Program-made: the position numbers and the translations under genes
Source of the DNA: Actinomycetota bacterium
GTDB taxonomy: Bacteria > Actinomycetota > Actinomycetes > S36-B12 > GCA-2699445
Direction: 5' to 3'
NCBI GenBank assembly: GCA_029978705.1
Contig: JAPOIY010000002.1
Coordinates: forward strand, 49,178-113,177
DNA length: 64,000 nt
Shown: one piece after another, positions 19,009-27,590 of the stretch
Numbering within the stretch: position 1 is the first letter of the stretch
How the letters are laid out: each line of letters begins with the position of its first letter
Notes under the pieces: generated by a model
The model's database searches: none
Seen by the model: only the letters and a program-made list of their open reading frames with translations
What the model was told of the DNA's origin: nothing

Positions 19009-20088
19009 TCAGCGGTCGGACGAGAACCGCACCGAGCCGTCCGCCAACACGGCCTGCGGCCACACACGGGCGCCGTCCAGCAGTTCCACGGCGGCGCCGA
19101 TCCGCGCCCCTTCGGCGACGACGGCTCCCTGCAGGTGCGCACCGGGACCCACCTGCGCACCGGTCGCCAGGACACTGTCGTCCACCACGGCCCCTTCCGC
19201 GACCGTCACGTCCGGCATGAGCACCGATGCGACGACCCGGGCTCCGGACCCCACCCGGCAGCCGGGGGCGACCACCGTGCCGCCGGCCAGGACGGCGTCG
19301 GGCGCCACGTCCGCCCCCGGCAGCACCAGCGCCGGGCCGGTGGGCCCGGGCACTGCGCTGGAGTCGACCCGGCCGAGGACCAGGTCGGCCGAGCCGCGCA
19401 CGAACGACAGGGGGGTGCCGAGGTCGAGCCAGTAGCCGTCGTCGACGACGCCGGTCAGCCGCTCGCCGGCCGCCAGCAGCCCCGGGAAGGTGTCGCGTTC
19501 GACCGACACCACCTCGTCGGCCGGGATCCGGTCGATCACGTCGCGGCGGAACACGTAGCAGCCGGCGTTGATCTGGTCGGTGACGATCTCCGCGTCCGTG
19601 GCGGGTTTCTCCCGGAACTCGATCACGCGGTCGCCGGAGTCGGTGGGCACGAGCCCGAAGGCGCGGGGGTCCGCCACCCGGGTCAGGTAGAGCGTGACGG
19701 CCGCCCCGGTCTCATCGTGGCGGGCCACCAGCTGTCGCAGGTCGACGCCGGACAGGACGTCGCCGTTGAACACCAGGACCGGTTCGTCCGGGCCGCACGT
19801 CAGCGCCTCCGCCGCGTGCCGGATGCCGCCGCCGGTGCCCAACGGCTCGGTCTCGGTGCGGTACACGAGCTCCACGCCGAGGTCCGACCCGTCGCCGAAG
19901 TAGTCGGCGAACACTTCCGGTTTGTACGACGTGCCGAGCACGATGCGGGTGACGCCCGCGTCGCGGGCCCGCGCGATCTGGTGGGCGGTGAACGGGACCC
20001 CGGCCACCGGGAGCATGGGTTTCGGGGTCGTGATGGTGAGCGGGCGCAGCCGGGTGCCCTGGCCGCCCACGAGGAGAATCGCCTGCAT
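19009..20088 (-). CDS. Mannose-1-phosphate guanylyltransferase-type nucleotidyltransferase
   Basis: 359 residues. The N-terminal nucleotidyltransferase domain has the pyrophosphorylase signature 'LVGGQGTRLRPLT' and 'TPKPMLPVAG', metal-binding 'FNGDVLSG' and 'FREKPATD'. The C-terminal third ('ALVLPGADVAPDAVLAGG', 'GAHLQGAVVAEGARIG') is a left-handed beta-helix of hexapeptide repeats. Such enzymes make GDP-mannose from GTP and mannose-1-phosphate, consistent with the phosphomannomutase 10 kb away; glucose-1-phosphate specificity cannot be excluded. GDP-mannose would feed the envelope glycosyltransferases in this region. Confidence 0.85.
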   Translation of the reverse strand: MQAILLVGGQGTRLRPLTITTPKPMLPVAGVPFTAHQIARARDAGVTRIVLGTSYKPEVFADYFGDGSDLGVELVYRTETEPLGTGGGIRHAAEALTCGPDEPVLVFNGDVLSGVDLRQLVARHDETGAAVTLYLTRVADPRAFGLVPTDSGDRVIEFREKPATDAEIVTDQINAGCYVFRRDVIDRIPADEVVSVERDTFPGLLAAGERLTGVVDDGYWLDLGTPLSFVRGSADLVLGRVDSSAVPGPTGPALVLPGADVAPDAVLAGGTVVAPGCRVGSGARVVASVLMPDVTVAEGAVVDDSVLATGAQVGPGAHLQGAVVAEGARIGAAVELLDGARVWPQAVLADGSVRFSSDR

Positions 20089-20142
20089 GACGGCCTACCG
20101 TCCCACACGCCGCCCGCGCGGCCGCGCGGGACCCGCGGGAAC

Positions 20143-20148
20143 TACCGT
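20143..20148 (+). promoter_or_regulatory. -10 element (TACCGT) of the TIGR03089-like gene, leaderless type
   Basis: TACCGT followed by six bases and the GTG at 20155. No ribosome-binding site is present, which supports a leaderless start. Confidence 0.5.
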
Positions 20149-20154
20149 GACCGG

Positions 20155-20850
20155 GTGGACGAGTTCTGGCGGGCCCTGCAGCGGCGCGCCTCCCGGGAGG
20201 GCGGCGCGCCGGCGGTGACGTGGTACGGCGCCGACGGGCAGCGCGCCGAGCTGTCCGCCACGTCCCTGCTCACCGCGGTCGCCAAGACGGCGGCCGTCCT
20301 CGTCGACGAGTGGGAAGTACCCGCCGGGGCGCGGGTGCGGCTGGATCTGCCGTTGCACTGGCAACTGCCGGTGTGGCTGGCGGCATGCGACCTGGCGGGC
20401 ATGACGGTCACCGACTCCGCTGCGGCGGACGTCGTGGTCGGCATGACGCCGGATCCGCCCGGCGACGCGGAGTTCCCGGTGCTGGTGGCGGGCGGCGCGT
20501 TCGGGCTGCCCGGGCCGCCACCCCCGGCCCCGCTGCTCGACCACGCCCGCGACGCCATGGGCCAGCCCGACGCCTTCCTCGGCGTGCCCGCGCCCGACTC
20601 GGCGTGGGACCTGGGGGCCCGGCGCTGGGACCGGCCCGACATCGCCGGCGCCGCCCGGTCCCTCGCCGCCGACCTCGGCCTGCACCCCGGGGGGCGACTC
20701 CTGGTCCCCACCGGGATCGGGGCGCCGACGCTGTGGCTGGCCGTCTGGGCCACTCCCCTGCTGGTCGGGGCCGCGGCCGTCCTGTGTGAGACATCCGACA
20801 CCGCCGCCGTCGCCGCCGCCGAACACGTGACGGCCCGGGTGGAACCGTGA
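20155..20850 (+). CDS. TIGR03089 family protein (adenylate-forming-like fragment)
   Basis: 231 residues resembling only the N-terminal part of acyl-CoA synthetase/AMP-ligase folds ('FWRALQRRASREGGAPAVTW', 'VRLDLPLHWQLPVWLAACDLAG'). It lacks the ATP-binding P-loop, the adenylation motifs and the C-terminal lid. Actinobacteria often carry such a short protein (TIGR03089) beside LCP genes; it is unlikely to be catalytic and its role is unknown. The GTG start is chosen for the -10-like TACCGT six bases upstream. It precedes the LCP gene by 94 bases. Confidence 0.7.
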   Translation: MDEFWRALQRRASREGGAPAVTWYGADGQRAELSATSLLTAVAKTAAVLVDEWEVPAGARVRLDLPLHWQLPVWLAACDLAGMTVTDSAAADVVVGMTPDPPGDAEFPVLVAGGAFGLPGPPPPAPLLDHARDAMGQPDAFLGVPAPDSAWDLGARRWDRPDIAGAARSLAADLGLHPGGRLLVPTGIGAPTLWLAVWATPLLVGAAAVLCETSDTAAVAAAEHVTARVEP

Positions 20851-20944
20851 CGCAGTCGCAACCGTCCCACCGCTCGCGGGGGGAGGGAGCACCCGCACCG
20901 TCACTTACGCTTGTAGGGCTCGTGATTCTGTGTGGGAGGTGGCG

Positions 20945-22390
20945 ATGACGGGACCGGAACTCCCGCCGCCCACGACCCCTCCGGTCACCCCCCCGGACCC
21001 GACGGGCGCCCCGACCCCGCCGCCACGCCGCAAGAGCCGCTGGCCCAAGATCCTGACGATCGTCGCGATCGTCATCGCCGTCCTGCTCGTGGGCACCGCC
21101 GCCGGGGCCTACGTCCTCATGCAGAAGATGGGGCAGATCACCGTCATCGGGGTGCCCGGGACCGAGGCCGAACCGGTGGCCGACAAGCCCGTGAACATCC
21201 TGCTGATGGGCACCGACGACCGTACCGGCAAGGGCAACCGCGGCTACGGGCTCGACTCGGGGCGCACCACCAAACGCAGCGACACCACGATCCTGCTGCA
21301 CCTGTCGGGCGACCGTTCCCGCGCCATCGCCCTGTCCATCCCCCGCGACCTGTGGGTCGAGCAGCCGCCATGCACCGGCGCGGACTGGGCCGGGAGCTAC
21401 GCCAAGTTCAACAATGCGTTCCAGCAGGGCGGGGCCGCCTGCACCGCCACCCTGGTCAAGGAGATCACCGGACTTCCGGTCAACCACGTCGTCGTGGTGG
21501 ACTTCAACGGGTTCAAGGAGATGGTGGACGCCATGGGCGGCGTCGAGGTCTGCCTGGAGCATCCCGTGAACGACGCCGAGTCGAAGCTGAAACTGCCCGC
21601 CGGAAAGACCGTCGTGAGCGGCGAACAGGCACTCGCCTTCGTGCGGGCGCGCAAGACACTCGGGGACGGGTCCGACATCGGCCGTATCCAGCGGCAGCAG
21701 GCGTTCCTGTCCGCCGCGATCCGCAAGGTCACCGACACCCAACTGCTCCTCAACCCCGCACGCGTCTTCGAGATGATCGACGTGGCGACGAAGTCCCTGA
21801 CCGTCTCGTCGGGACTGGACGGCATCGGGCCGATGCGCACGATGGCCGAGAGCGTGCGGTCGGTGAAGCCCGGGGACATCACGTTCGTCACGCTGCCGTT
21901 CGTCTACCGCACCGACCTGGCCAACGTCGATCTCGACCCGGTCGCCGCGGCGCCCATCCTGAAGGCGATGCGCGACGACACGCCCTACCCGCCGCCCGCC
22001 ACCGTGGCCGCCGACGGCAAGAAGCTCACCGTCCCGCCGGCCGACCTCTCCGTTCGCGTCGTGGACACGTCGCACGGCCAGGTGAGCATGAAGCGGGTGC
22101 AGCAGGACCTCGAGCGCGCCGGCTTCGGGGTCGCGGAGGTCGTGCGCGGACGCGCCGGGTCCGGAGACACCCAGGTGGTCTACCCCCGCGGGGAGAAGGA
22201 GGCGGGTCGCACCCTCGCCTACGCCGCGGATGCGCCGCTGCGCTCCGGGACGGACCTCTGGACCCTCACCCTGCAGGTCGGCGCGGACTACTCGGGCATC
22301 AAGGACGACGCGGTGGCGGCGAAGGTGGACACCTCGGGCAACACCACCGCACACCCCACGAAGGCCGACAAGGTCGTCTGCGCCGGCTGA
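20945..22390 (+). CDS. LytR-CpsA-Psr (LCP) family cell-wall ligase
   Basis: 481 residues: a proline-rich cytosolic N-terminus (1-27), one transmembrane helix (about 35-56), an extracytoplasmic LCP domain and a C-terminal LytR_C-like domain (about 365-460). Motifs include 'VNILLMGTDDR', 'RSDTTILLHL', 'SIPRDLWV' and 'ALAFVRARKTLGDGSDIGRIQRQQ', including the arginines that bind the lipid pyrophosphate. LCP enzymes transfer glycopolymers from lipid carriers to peptidoglycan (arabinogalactan or teichoic-type polymers). The ATG at 20945 has GGGAGGT just upstream. It ends four bases before the convergent glycosyltransferase; a second LCP gene lies 3.5 kb downstream. Confidence 0.93.
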   Translation: MTGPELPPPTTPPVTPPDPTGAPTPPPRRKSRWPKILTIVAIVIAVLLVGTAAGAYVLMQKMGQITVIGVPGTEAEPVADKPVNILLMGTDDRTGKGNRGYGLDSGRTTKRSDTTILLHLSGDRSRAIALSIPRDLWVEQPPCTGADWAGSYAKFNNAFQQGGAACTATLVKEITGLPVNHVVVVDFNGFKEMVDAMGGVEVCLEHPVNDAESKLKLPAGKTVVSGEQALAFVRARKTLGDGSDIGRIQRQQAFLSAAIRKVTDTQLLLNPARVFEMIDVATKSLTVSSGLDGIGPMRTMAESVRSVKPGDITFVTLPFVYRTDLANVDLDPVAAAPILKAMRDDTPYPPPATVAADGKKLTVPPADLSVRVVDTSHGQVSMKRVQQDLERAGFGVAEVVRGRAGSGDTQVVYPRGEKEAGRTLAYAADAPLRSGTDLWTLTLQVGADYSGIKDDAVAAKVDTSGNTTAHPTKADKVVCAG

Positions 22391-22394
22391 CCCG

Positions 22395-23519
22395 CTAGCG
22401 TCCCAGCACCCGGTCGTACACGGCCAGCAGGATCGGCGCGCCATCCCGCTGCCACGAGTAGTGCTGCCATACGAAGTCCGCCCCGGCCCGGCCGGCCCGC
22501 GCCAGGGCCCGGCGGTCGGCGACGAACCCGGCGACCCGCTCGGCGACGTCCCGTGCCCCCGCGGGCACGAACAGCCCGACTCCGGCGCCGCCGAAGCGCT
22601 CCCGCCACGCCGGGAAGTCGCTGGCGACGAACGGCAGGGCCCGCGTCAGGTATTCGTAGATCTTGTTGGGGTCCACATGACGGTGGCTGGCGGTGTCCTC
22701 GAACAGGATGAGCCCCACGTCGGCCTCGTCCAGGGCCGCCAGGGCCTCCTCCTGCGGCAGCTCCCCGCGGTAGTCGACGTGCTGCCAGACGGGGGAACGG
22801 CGCGCCTCCTGCAGGGCATCGTCGTTGACGGCCGGGCCGATCAGCAGCAGCCGCGCGGGCAGCCGCTGCGCCAGCGCCGCCACCAGGCCGAGCATGCGGT
22901 CCAGCCCGCGGTCCCGGCTCAAGCCGCCCACGTAGCCGAGCACGACCTCCGGGGGATCGGCGGCGGCCCGCTCGTCCCGTCGGGCGGCCGCCGCCACGCC
23001 GGCCGCCCGGTCCACGATCGGGGGATTGCCGATCACGACCGCCCCGGGCAGCCGGTCGCGCAGCTGCTCCTGCGTCACGATCACGGCGTCGGCGACCCGC
23101 GCCATCAGACCTTCGCCGGCGGCGACCGCCGCCGCTGCCGGCCGGCGCAGCACGGCCGGCAGCCACGTGCGCAGCAGGATCTCGGTGGCGAAGTCCTCGT
23201 GGGTGTCGTAGACCACGCGGCAGCCCCGCGCCTTCAGACCCAGGACGAGCGGGAGGGTGTCGGGATTGTGCAGGTGGTACACGTCGGCCCCCTCGCGCCA
23301 CGCCCGGTGGCCCACGAGCGGCAGTTGCAGGAACCGGCCGAACCGGCTGCGGTAGCGCACGGGCCGCACCGTGACCCCGGACCGCTGCAGCGGGCGCCCG
23401 TCGGGCGTGCGCGCGTACAGGACGACCTCGTAGCCGGCCTCAGCCAGCGTGACGGCCTCCTTGCGGAACACCCGGATGTCGTCGAAGCGGTGCACGGGCG
23501 CCAGGATGACCACCTTCAT
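22395..23519 (-). CDS. GT4-type glycosyltransferase
   Basis: 374 residues of the GT-B fold: an N-terminal acceptor domain starting 'MKVVILAPVHRFDDIRVFRKE', then 'HLHNPDTLPL' and 'YDTHEDFA', and a C-terminal donor domain with 'LGYVGGLSRDRGLDRML' and 'HVDPNKIYEYLTRALPFVASD', whose Glu is the usual EX7E-type donor contact. It is probably a cytosolic or membrane-associated retaining transferase for a surface polysaccharide; the sugar is unknown. The ATG overlaps the stop of the upstream GT2 gene as ATGA, so both are one unit between the two LCP genes. Confidence 0.87.
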   Translation of the reverse strand: MKVVILAPVHRFDDIRVFRKEAVTLAEAGYEVVLYARTPDGRPLQRSGVTVRPVRYRSRFGRFLQLPLVGHRAWREGADVYHLHNPDTLPLVLGLKARGCRVVYDTHEDFATEILLRTWLPAVLRRPAAAAVAAGEGLMARVADAVIVTQEQLRDRLPGAVVIGNPPIVDRAAGVAAAARRDERAAADPPEVVLGYVGGLSRDRGLDRMLGLVAALAQRLPARLLLIGPAVNDDALQEARRSPVWQHVDYRGELPQEEALAALDEADVGLILFEDTASHRHVDPNKIYEYLTRALPFVASDFPAWRERFGGAGVGLFVPAGARDVAERVAGFVADRRALARAGRAGADFVWQHYSWQRDGAPILLAVYDRVLGR

Positions 23520-24340
23520 CCCCGGGTCACCTTCTCGAAGACCGCGTAGGCGCCCTGGAACCACGCCGCGGGCAGCAGGCGCACGACGAAGGACCCGGCG
23601 GCACCCGCCACGACCACGGGTGCCTGCCACCACGGGACCAGCGGCACGGCCCGCACCTTGGTGCCGAGGTCACTGGCCGCATAGCGCCAGCCGCGGCGCC
23701 GGGCGAAGTACCCGGGACCGGTGCGGTAGCGCGTCAGCGGGCGGCGCACATTGGCGATCCGGACACCGTCGCGCAGGAGTTCCACCCACAGCCGGTAGTC
23801 CTCACCCACGCGCAGGGCGGTCGGGTACCGGAACCGGGGCAGCAGACCGCGCCGGAACAGGACCGCCGTGTTGGCCGTGGGGCAGAAGAAGGCCGCCTTG
23901 GCGCGCACCTCCTGCCACGACTCCGGGAAGCGGCGCTCCGCCACGACCTGCCCACCGGTGTCCACCACGTCCAACCAGGACGCCACCACGTCCACGTCGG
24001 GGTGAGCGTCCAGGTAGGCCAGTTGTTCGGTGAGACGGGTGGGGACCATGGCGTCGTCGGCGTCCAGGACGGCGACGAACTCGCCGCGGCAGCGCGGCAG
24101 GACAGCGTTGCGGGCCGCCCCCGGCCCGGCGGGCCCGGGCAGCCGGTACACCTCGACCCACGGGTACCGCTCGGCGTACTGCGCCAGCAGGGCGGCCAGG
24201 GCCGGGGTCGGGTCGCCGTCGACGGCCAGCAGCAACTGCAACGGCCGGTGGGTCTGACCGACCACGCTGGCGACGGCTTCCGCCAGGTGGCCGAGGTCGT
24301 CCCCGGCGTAGGTGGCGGTGACGACGCTCACGAGCACCAT
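23516..24340 (-). CDS. Family 2 glycosyltransferase
   Basis: 274 residues. A GT-A fold with 'VSVVTATYAGDDLGHLAEAV', the 'GPGAARNAVL' region, the metal-binding acidic 'AVLDADDAMVP' and 'ALRVGEDYRLWVELL' with the likely catalytic acidic residues. The C-terminal 50 residues contain a hydrophobic stretch ('APVVVAGAAGSFVVRLLPA'), which may be membrane-associated. The ATG at 24340 has GAGGAGG seven bases upstream. It is coupled to the following GT4 gene by ATGA. Together with the LCP genes it points to wall-polysaccharide assembly. Confidence 0.88.
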   Translation of the reverse strand: MVLVSVVTATYAGDDLGHLAEAVASVVGQTHRPLQLLLAVDGDPTPALAALLAQYAERYPWVEVYRLPGPAGPGAARNAVLPRCRGEFVAVLDADDAMVPTRLTEQLAYLDAHPDVDVVASWLDVVDTGGQVVAERRFPESWQEVRAKAAFFCPTANTAVLFRRGLLPRFRYPTALRVGEDYRLWVELLRDGVRIANVRRPLTRYRTGPGYFARRRGWRYAASDLGTKVRAVPLVPWWQAPVVVAGAAGSFVVRLLPAAWFQGAYAVFEKVTRG

Positions 24341-24423
24341 CCGCCCTCCTCGTGGCCGTGTCTGGAATCTAGCACCGGGCGGCACGCGGTCGGCCCCTAC
24401 CCGAAGCGGCACCGATCGTCGCT

Positions 24424-24429
24424 TAGGCT
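24424..24429 (+). promoter_or_regulatory. Candidate -10 (TAGGCT) of the second LCP gene
   Basis: TAGGCT lies about 47 bases before the TTG start, leaving room for a leader with an AGGAGGGGAG ribosome-binding site. A similar stretch (CGCTTGTAGGGCTCGTG) precedes the first LCP gene near 20908, so the two may share a promoter type. Confidence 0.35.
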
Positions 24430-24475
24430 CTCGTGTCGGCGTCGCCGGGGGGCGGCGGGCAGGAGGGGAGTCGGG

Positions 24476-25834
24476 TTGTCCCGGATCGGTCGGATCGCGG
24501 TCGTCGTGGTCTCCGCGCTGCTGCTCACCGTGAGTGTGACGGGCTGGGCGGCCAGCGAGCGGTACCTGTCGGGCCTGTCGACGGTGGACGTGTTCGGCGG
24601 CCTCGGGGGCTCGTCGGTGTGGACCGGCGGCCCGACGAACGTCCTGGTGGTGGGCTCCGACGACCGGTCCGGCCTGTCGGGCCACGAGCGGCGCCGGCTC
24701 AACGCCGGCTACGACGACTACGGCCGGCACACCGACACGATCCTGCTGGTGCATCTGGGCTCCGACCTCGGGGGAGCCAGCATCATCAGCATCCCCCGCG
24801 ACTCCCTCGTCACGATCCCCGCGCACACCGGGCCGGACGGCGAGGCCGTGCCCGAACACGAAGGAAAGATCAACTCAGCGTTCTCCTCCGGCGGGCCGGC
24901 CGTGACGGTCGACACCGTGGAGCAGGCGACGGGACTGACCGTCGACCACTACGTCGAGATCGACTTCGCGGGTTTCCTGCGGATGGTGGACGCCGTCGGC
25001 GGGGTCGACGTGTGCCTGCCGACCCCGCTGCAGGACGAACTGTCGGGCCTGGACCTGCCCGCGGGGCGCCAGACGATCAGCGGGCCGCAGGCGTTGGCCT
25101 ACGTACGGGCGCGCTACATCGACAACGACTTCGGCCGCTCCGGGCGCCAGCAGCGGTTCATGGCCGCGATGCTGCAGAAGGTCTTCAGCGCGGGGACCCT
25201 GCTGAACCCGGTGGCCCTCAACAGTTTCCTCGACGCCGCCATCGGCAGCGTCACCACCGACGAGCGGCTCACGCGGGACGCGATCGCCGCCCTCGCCGGG
25301 CGGGCCGGTGACGTCGACCTGAAGAACGTCGCCTTCACCACGGTTCCGGTCAGCGACGGGAACTACCTGCACGAGGGCGAGAGCACCGTGCTGTGGAACC
25401 AGGAGGCCGCGGACGCCCTGTTCGCGGCGCTCGCCGACGACCAGCCGCTGCCCGAGCCGCCCAAGGCGGCCGCCGTCGACGTCGCCCCCGGCGAGGTCAC
25501 CCTCGCGGTCGCCCCGGCGGGCCCGCAGGGCGATCAGGCCGTGACCGACCTGCAGACGGCGGGCTACCAGGTGACGACGACGGAGGCGGGGACGGCGCCG
25601 GCCGTCACGACGGTGGAGTACGACCCGGAGTACCCCAAGTCGGCGGCGACCCTGCGGGCCAGCCTGCCCAACGCGCAGTTCACCGAGGCGCCGGGCCTGG
25701 GGGCCACCTTCGCCGTGACGGTGGGCAGCGACTACGCGGGGCTGGCGCCGGTGCGCTCGGTCAACACCGGAGTCGACAGCACGGTGCGCTCCGCCAAGGA
25801 CGACATCTGCGACGCCCCGGCACCGGGTAGCTAA
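24476..25834 (+). CDS. LytR-CpsA-Psr (LCP) family cell-wall ligase
   Basis: 452 residues: a very short cytosolic N-terminus, a transmembrane helix (about 5-24), the LCP domain ('TNVLVVGSDDRSGL', 'RHTDTILLVHL', 'SIPRDSLVTIP', 'ALAYVRARYIDNDFGRSGRQQ') and a C-terminal LytR_C-like domain (about 350-430). It is paralogous to the LCP protein 3.5 kb upstream and should attach a lipid-linked polymer to peptidoglycan. The TTG start is chosen because AGGAGGGGAG lies immediately upstream and it places the membrane helix at the N-terminus. Its stop overlaps the convergent thioesterase gene by four bases. Confidence 0.92.
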   Translation: MSRIGRIAVVVVSALLLTVSVTGWAASERYLSGLSTVDVFGGLGGSSVWTGGPTNVLVVGSDDRSGLSGHERRRLNAGYDDYGRHTDTILLVHLGSDLGGASIISIPRDSLVTIPAHTGPDGEAVPEHEGKINSAFSSGGPAVTVDTVEQATGLTVDHYVEIDFAGFLRMVDAVGGVDVCLPTPLQDELSGLDLPAGRQTISGPQALAYVRARYIDNDFGRSGRQQRFMAAMLQKVFSAGTLLNPVALNSFLDAAIGSVTTDERLTRDAIAALAGRAGDVDLKNVAFTTVPVSDGNYLHEGESTVLWNQEAADALFAALADDQPLPEPPKAAAVDVAPGEVTLAVAPAGPQGDQAVTDLQTAGYQVTTTEAGTAPAVTTVEYDPEYPKSAATLRASLPNAQFTEAPGLGATFAVTVGSDYAGLAPVRSVNTGVDSTVRSAKDDICDAPAPGS

Positions 25835-26334
25835 CCCTGGGCCCGCCAGGCGCGGATCTCCGCCCGCTTGGCCAGCCGGTGCTCGCGCCGGATCTCGGCC
25901 TCCCGCCAGCGGCGGTGGCCCTCCTCGGACTCCAGGATCAGCTCCGGGACCGGCAGGGGACGTTCGTCGGCGCCGACCGGGACGAACACCAGGTAGGCGC
26001 TGGCCACGTGGTGTTCCTCCTCGCCGGCGTCGTCCCACCGTTGGGCCGTGACCCGGACCCCCACCTCGAGGGAGGTGCTGCCCACCCAGTTGACCATCGC
26101 CCGGGTCGTGAGGATGTCCCCCACGCGAACCGGTTCCTGGAACACCATCTCGTCCATGGCAACGGTGACCGCGGGTTCGCGGCAGTGCCGGGCGGCACAC
26201 GCGCCCCCGGTGTCGTCGACCGTCTTCATGATCACACCGCCGTGCACGTTGCCGAGCAGGTTGGCGTCGCCGTCGTCCATGATCCGGGCGAGGGTGACCC
26301 GCGAGTAGGAGGCGGGTTTCGGTTCGGCCGTCAT
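25831..26334 (-). CDS. Hotdog-fold acyl-CoA thioesterase
   Basis: 167 residues of the hotdog family ('LLGNVHGGVIMKTVDDTGG' with the HGG turn, 'VTVAMDEMVFQEPVRVGD', 'VNWVGSTSLEVGVRV'), closest to YciA/BACH-type acyl-CoA hydrolases that cleave acyl-CoA to free acid and CoA. The C-terminal 40 residues are a charged helix. The ATG overlaps the acyl-CoA dehydrogenase stop as ATGA, which suggests a role in fatty-acid or branched-chain acyl-CoA turnover. Chain-length preference cannot be read from sequence. Confidence 0.87.
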   Translation of the reverse strand: MTAEPKPASYSRVTLARIMDDGDANLLGNVHGGVIMKTVDDTGGACAARHCREPAVTVAMDEMVFQEPVRVGDILTTRAMVNWVGSTSLEVGVRVTAQRWDDAGEEEHHVASAYLVFVPVGADERPLPVPELILESEEGHRRWREAEIRREHRLAKRAEIRAWRAQG

Positions 26335-27494
26335 CCGCGGAGCAGGGAGCGGGCCATGACGAGGCGTTGAATCTGGTTGGTGCCCTCGTAGATCTGCGTG
26401 ATCTTCGCATCGCGCATCATCCGCTCGACCGGGTGATCGCGCACGTACCCGGCGCCCCCGAACACCTGCACGGCGTTCGTGGTGACCTCCATGGCCGTGT
26501 CCGAGGCGAAACACTTCGCAGCCGCGCCGTAGAAGGACAGATCGGGCTCGTTCCGCTCACACTTGGCCGCCGCCTGATAGACCAGCGCCCGCGCCGCCGC
26601 GATCTTCATGCCCATGTCGGCCAACAGGAACTGCAGCCCCTGGAACTCCGCGATCGACTTCCCGAACTGCCGCCGCTCCTTGGCATACGCGACCGCGGCG
26701 TCCAGGGCGCCCTGCGCCATCCCGAGGGCCTGGGCGCCGATGGTGATCCGGGTGATGTCCAGCGTGCGCATCGCGGTGCTGAAGCCCGTCCCTTCCTCGC
26801 CGACGATCCGGTCGGCGGGGATCCGCACGTCCTCGAAGAAGATCTCCCGGGTGGGCGACCCGTGGATGCCCAGTTTGCGCTCCGGGGTGCCGAGGGAGAA
26901 GCCGGGGTCGTCGTGGTGCACGACGAACGCCGAGATGCCCTTGGCGCCCTTCTCCGGATCCGTCGACGCCATGACCGTGTAGTACTTCGAGATCCCCGCG
27001 TTGGTGATCCACGACTTCTGGCCGTTCAGCACCCACCCGTCGCCGTCGCGCACGGCCCGGGTCTTCATCGCGGCGGCGTCGCTGCCCGCCTCCCGCTCAC
27101 TGAGCGCGTAGGAGAACATGGCCTCCCCGCTGGCCACCTCCGACAAGTACCGGTGTTTGAGGTCCTCCGACGCGGCCACCAGCAGCGGCGTGGTCCCCAG
27201 CTTGTTGACGGCGGGGATGAGGGAGCTGGAGCCGCAGACGCGGGCAACCTCCTCGGCCACGATGCAGGAGGCCAGCTGGTCGCCGCCCTCACCGCCGTAC
27301 TCCTCGGGGATGTGGATGGCATGGCAGCCGGCCGCGACCAGCGCCTCGTAGACGTCCTTGGGGAACTCGCCGGTCTCGTCGATCTCGGCCGCGCGGGGCG
27401 CGATCTTGTCCTCGGCCAGGTCCCGGACCGCTGCGCGGAGGGCCTCGTGCTCGTCGCTCAAGCGGAACAGGTCGTAGTCGGGTGAGGCCGGCAC
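26331..27494 (-). CDS. Acyl-CoA dehydrogenase
   Basis: 387 residues, standard length. FAD-dependent alpha,beta-desaturation of acyl-CoA is indicated by 'YALSEREAGSDAAAMKTRA', 'WVLNGQKSWITNAG', 'RKLGIHGSPTREIFFEDV', 'RRQFGKSIAEFQ', and 'QIYEGTNQIQR' with the catalytic base E370. The GTG start gives 'PASPDYDLFRLSDEHEALR' and has TGGAGG eight bases upstream. It is coupled to the thioesterase gene. Short- or branched-chain substrates are likely from the family resemblance, but this is inferred. Confidence 0.94.
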   Translation of the reverse strand: MPASPDYDLFRLSDEHEALRAAVRDLAEDKIAPRAAEIDETGEFPKDVYEALVAAGCHAIHIPEEYGGEGGDQLASCIVAEEVARVCGSSSLIPAVNKLGTTPLLVAASEDLKHRYLSEVASGEAMFSYALSEREAGSDAAAMKTRAVRDGDGWVLNGQKSWITNAGISKYYTVMASTDPEKGAKGISAFVVHHDDPGFSLGTPERKLGIHGSPTREIFFEDVRIPADRIVGEEGTGFSTAMRTLDITRITIGAQALGMAQGALDAAVAYAKERRQFGKSIAEFQGLQFLLADMGMKIAAARALVYQAAAKCERNEPDLSFYGAAAKCFASDTAMEVTTNAVQVFGGAGYVRDHPVERMMRDAKITQIYEGTNQIQRLVMARSLLRG

Positions 27495-27578
27495 CGGCTG
27501 CCTCCAGGTCTCGGGGATCCGTGGTCTCCTTCAGGGTACGGCCCGCGGCGGCGGGCCGCCCGCACCGCCTGCGGGGGC

Positions 27579-27584
27579 TATCCT
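27579..27584 (+). promoter_or_regulatory. -10 element (TATCCT) of the UDP-glucose dehydrogenase gene, leaderless type
   Basis: TATCCT followed by six bases and the ATG at 27591; no ribosome-binding site is needed or visible. Confidence 0.55.
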
Positions 27585-27590
27585 CCTCGG

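Noticed and set aside
20155..20850. Truncated acyl-CoA synthetase pseudogene
   Set aside because: The short form is a known standalone family (TIGR03089) in actinobacteria and the frame is intact with a proper start signal.
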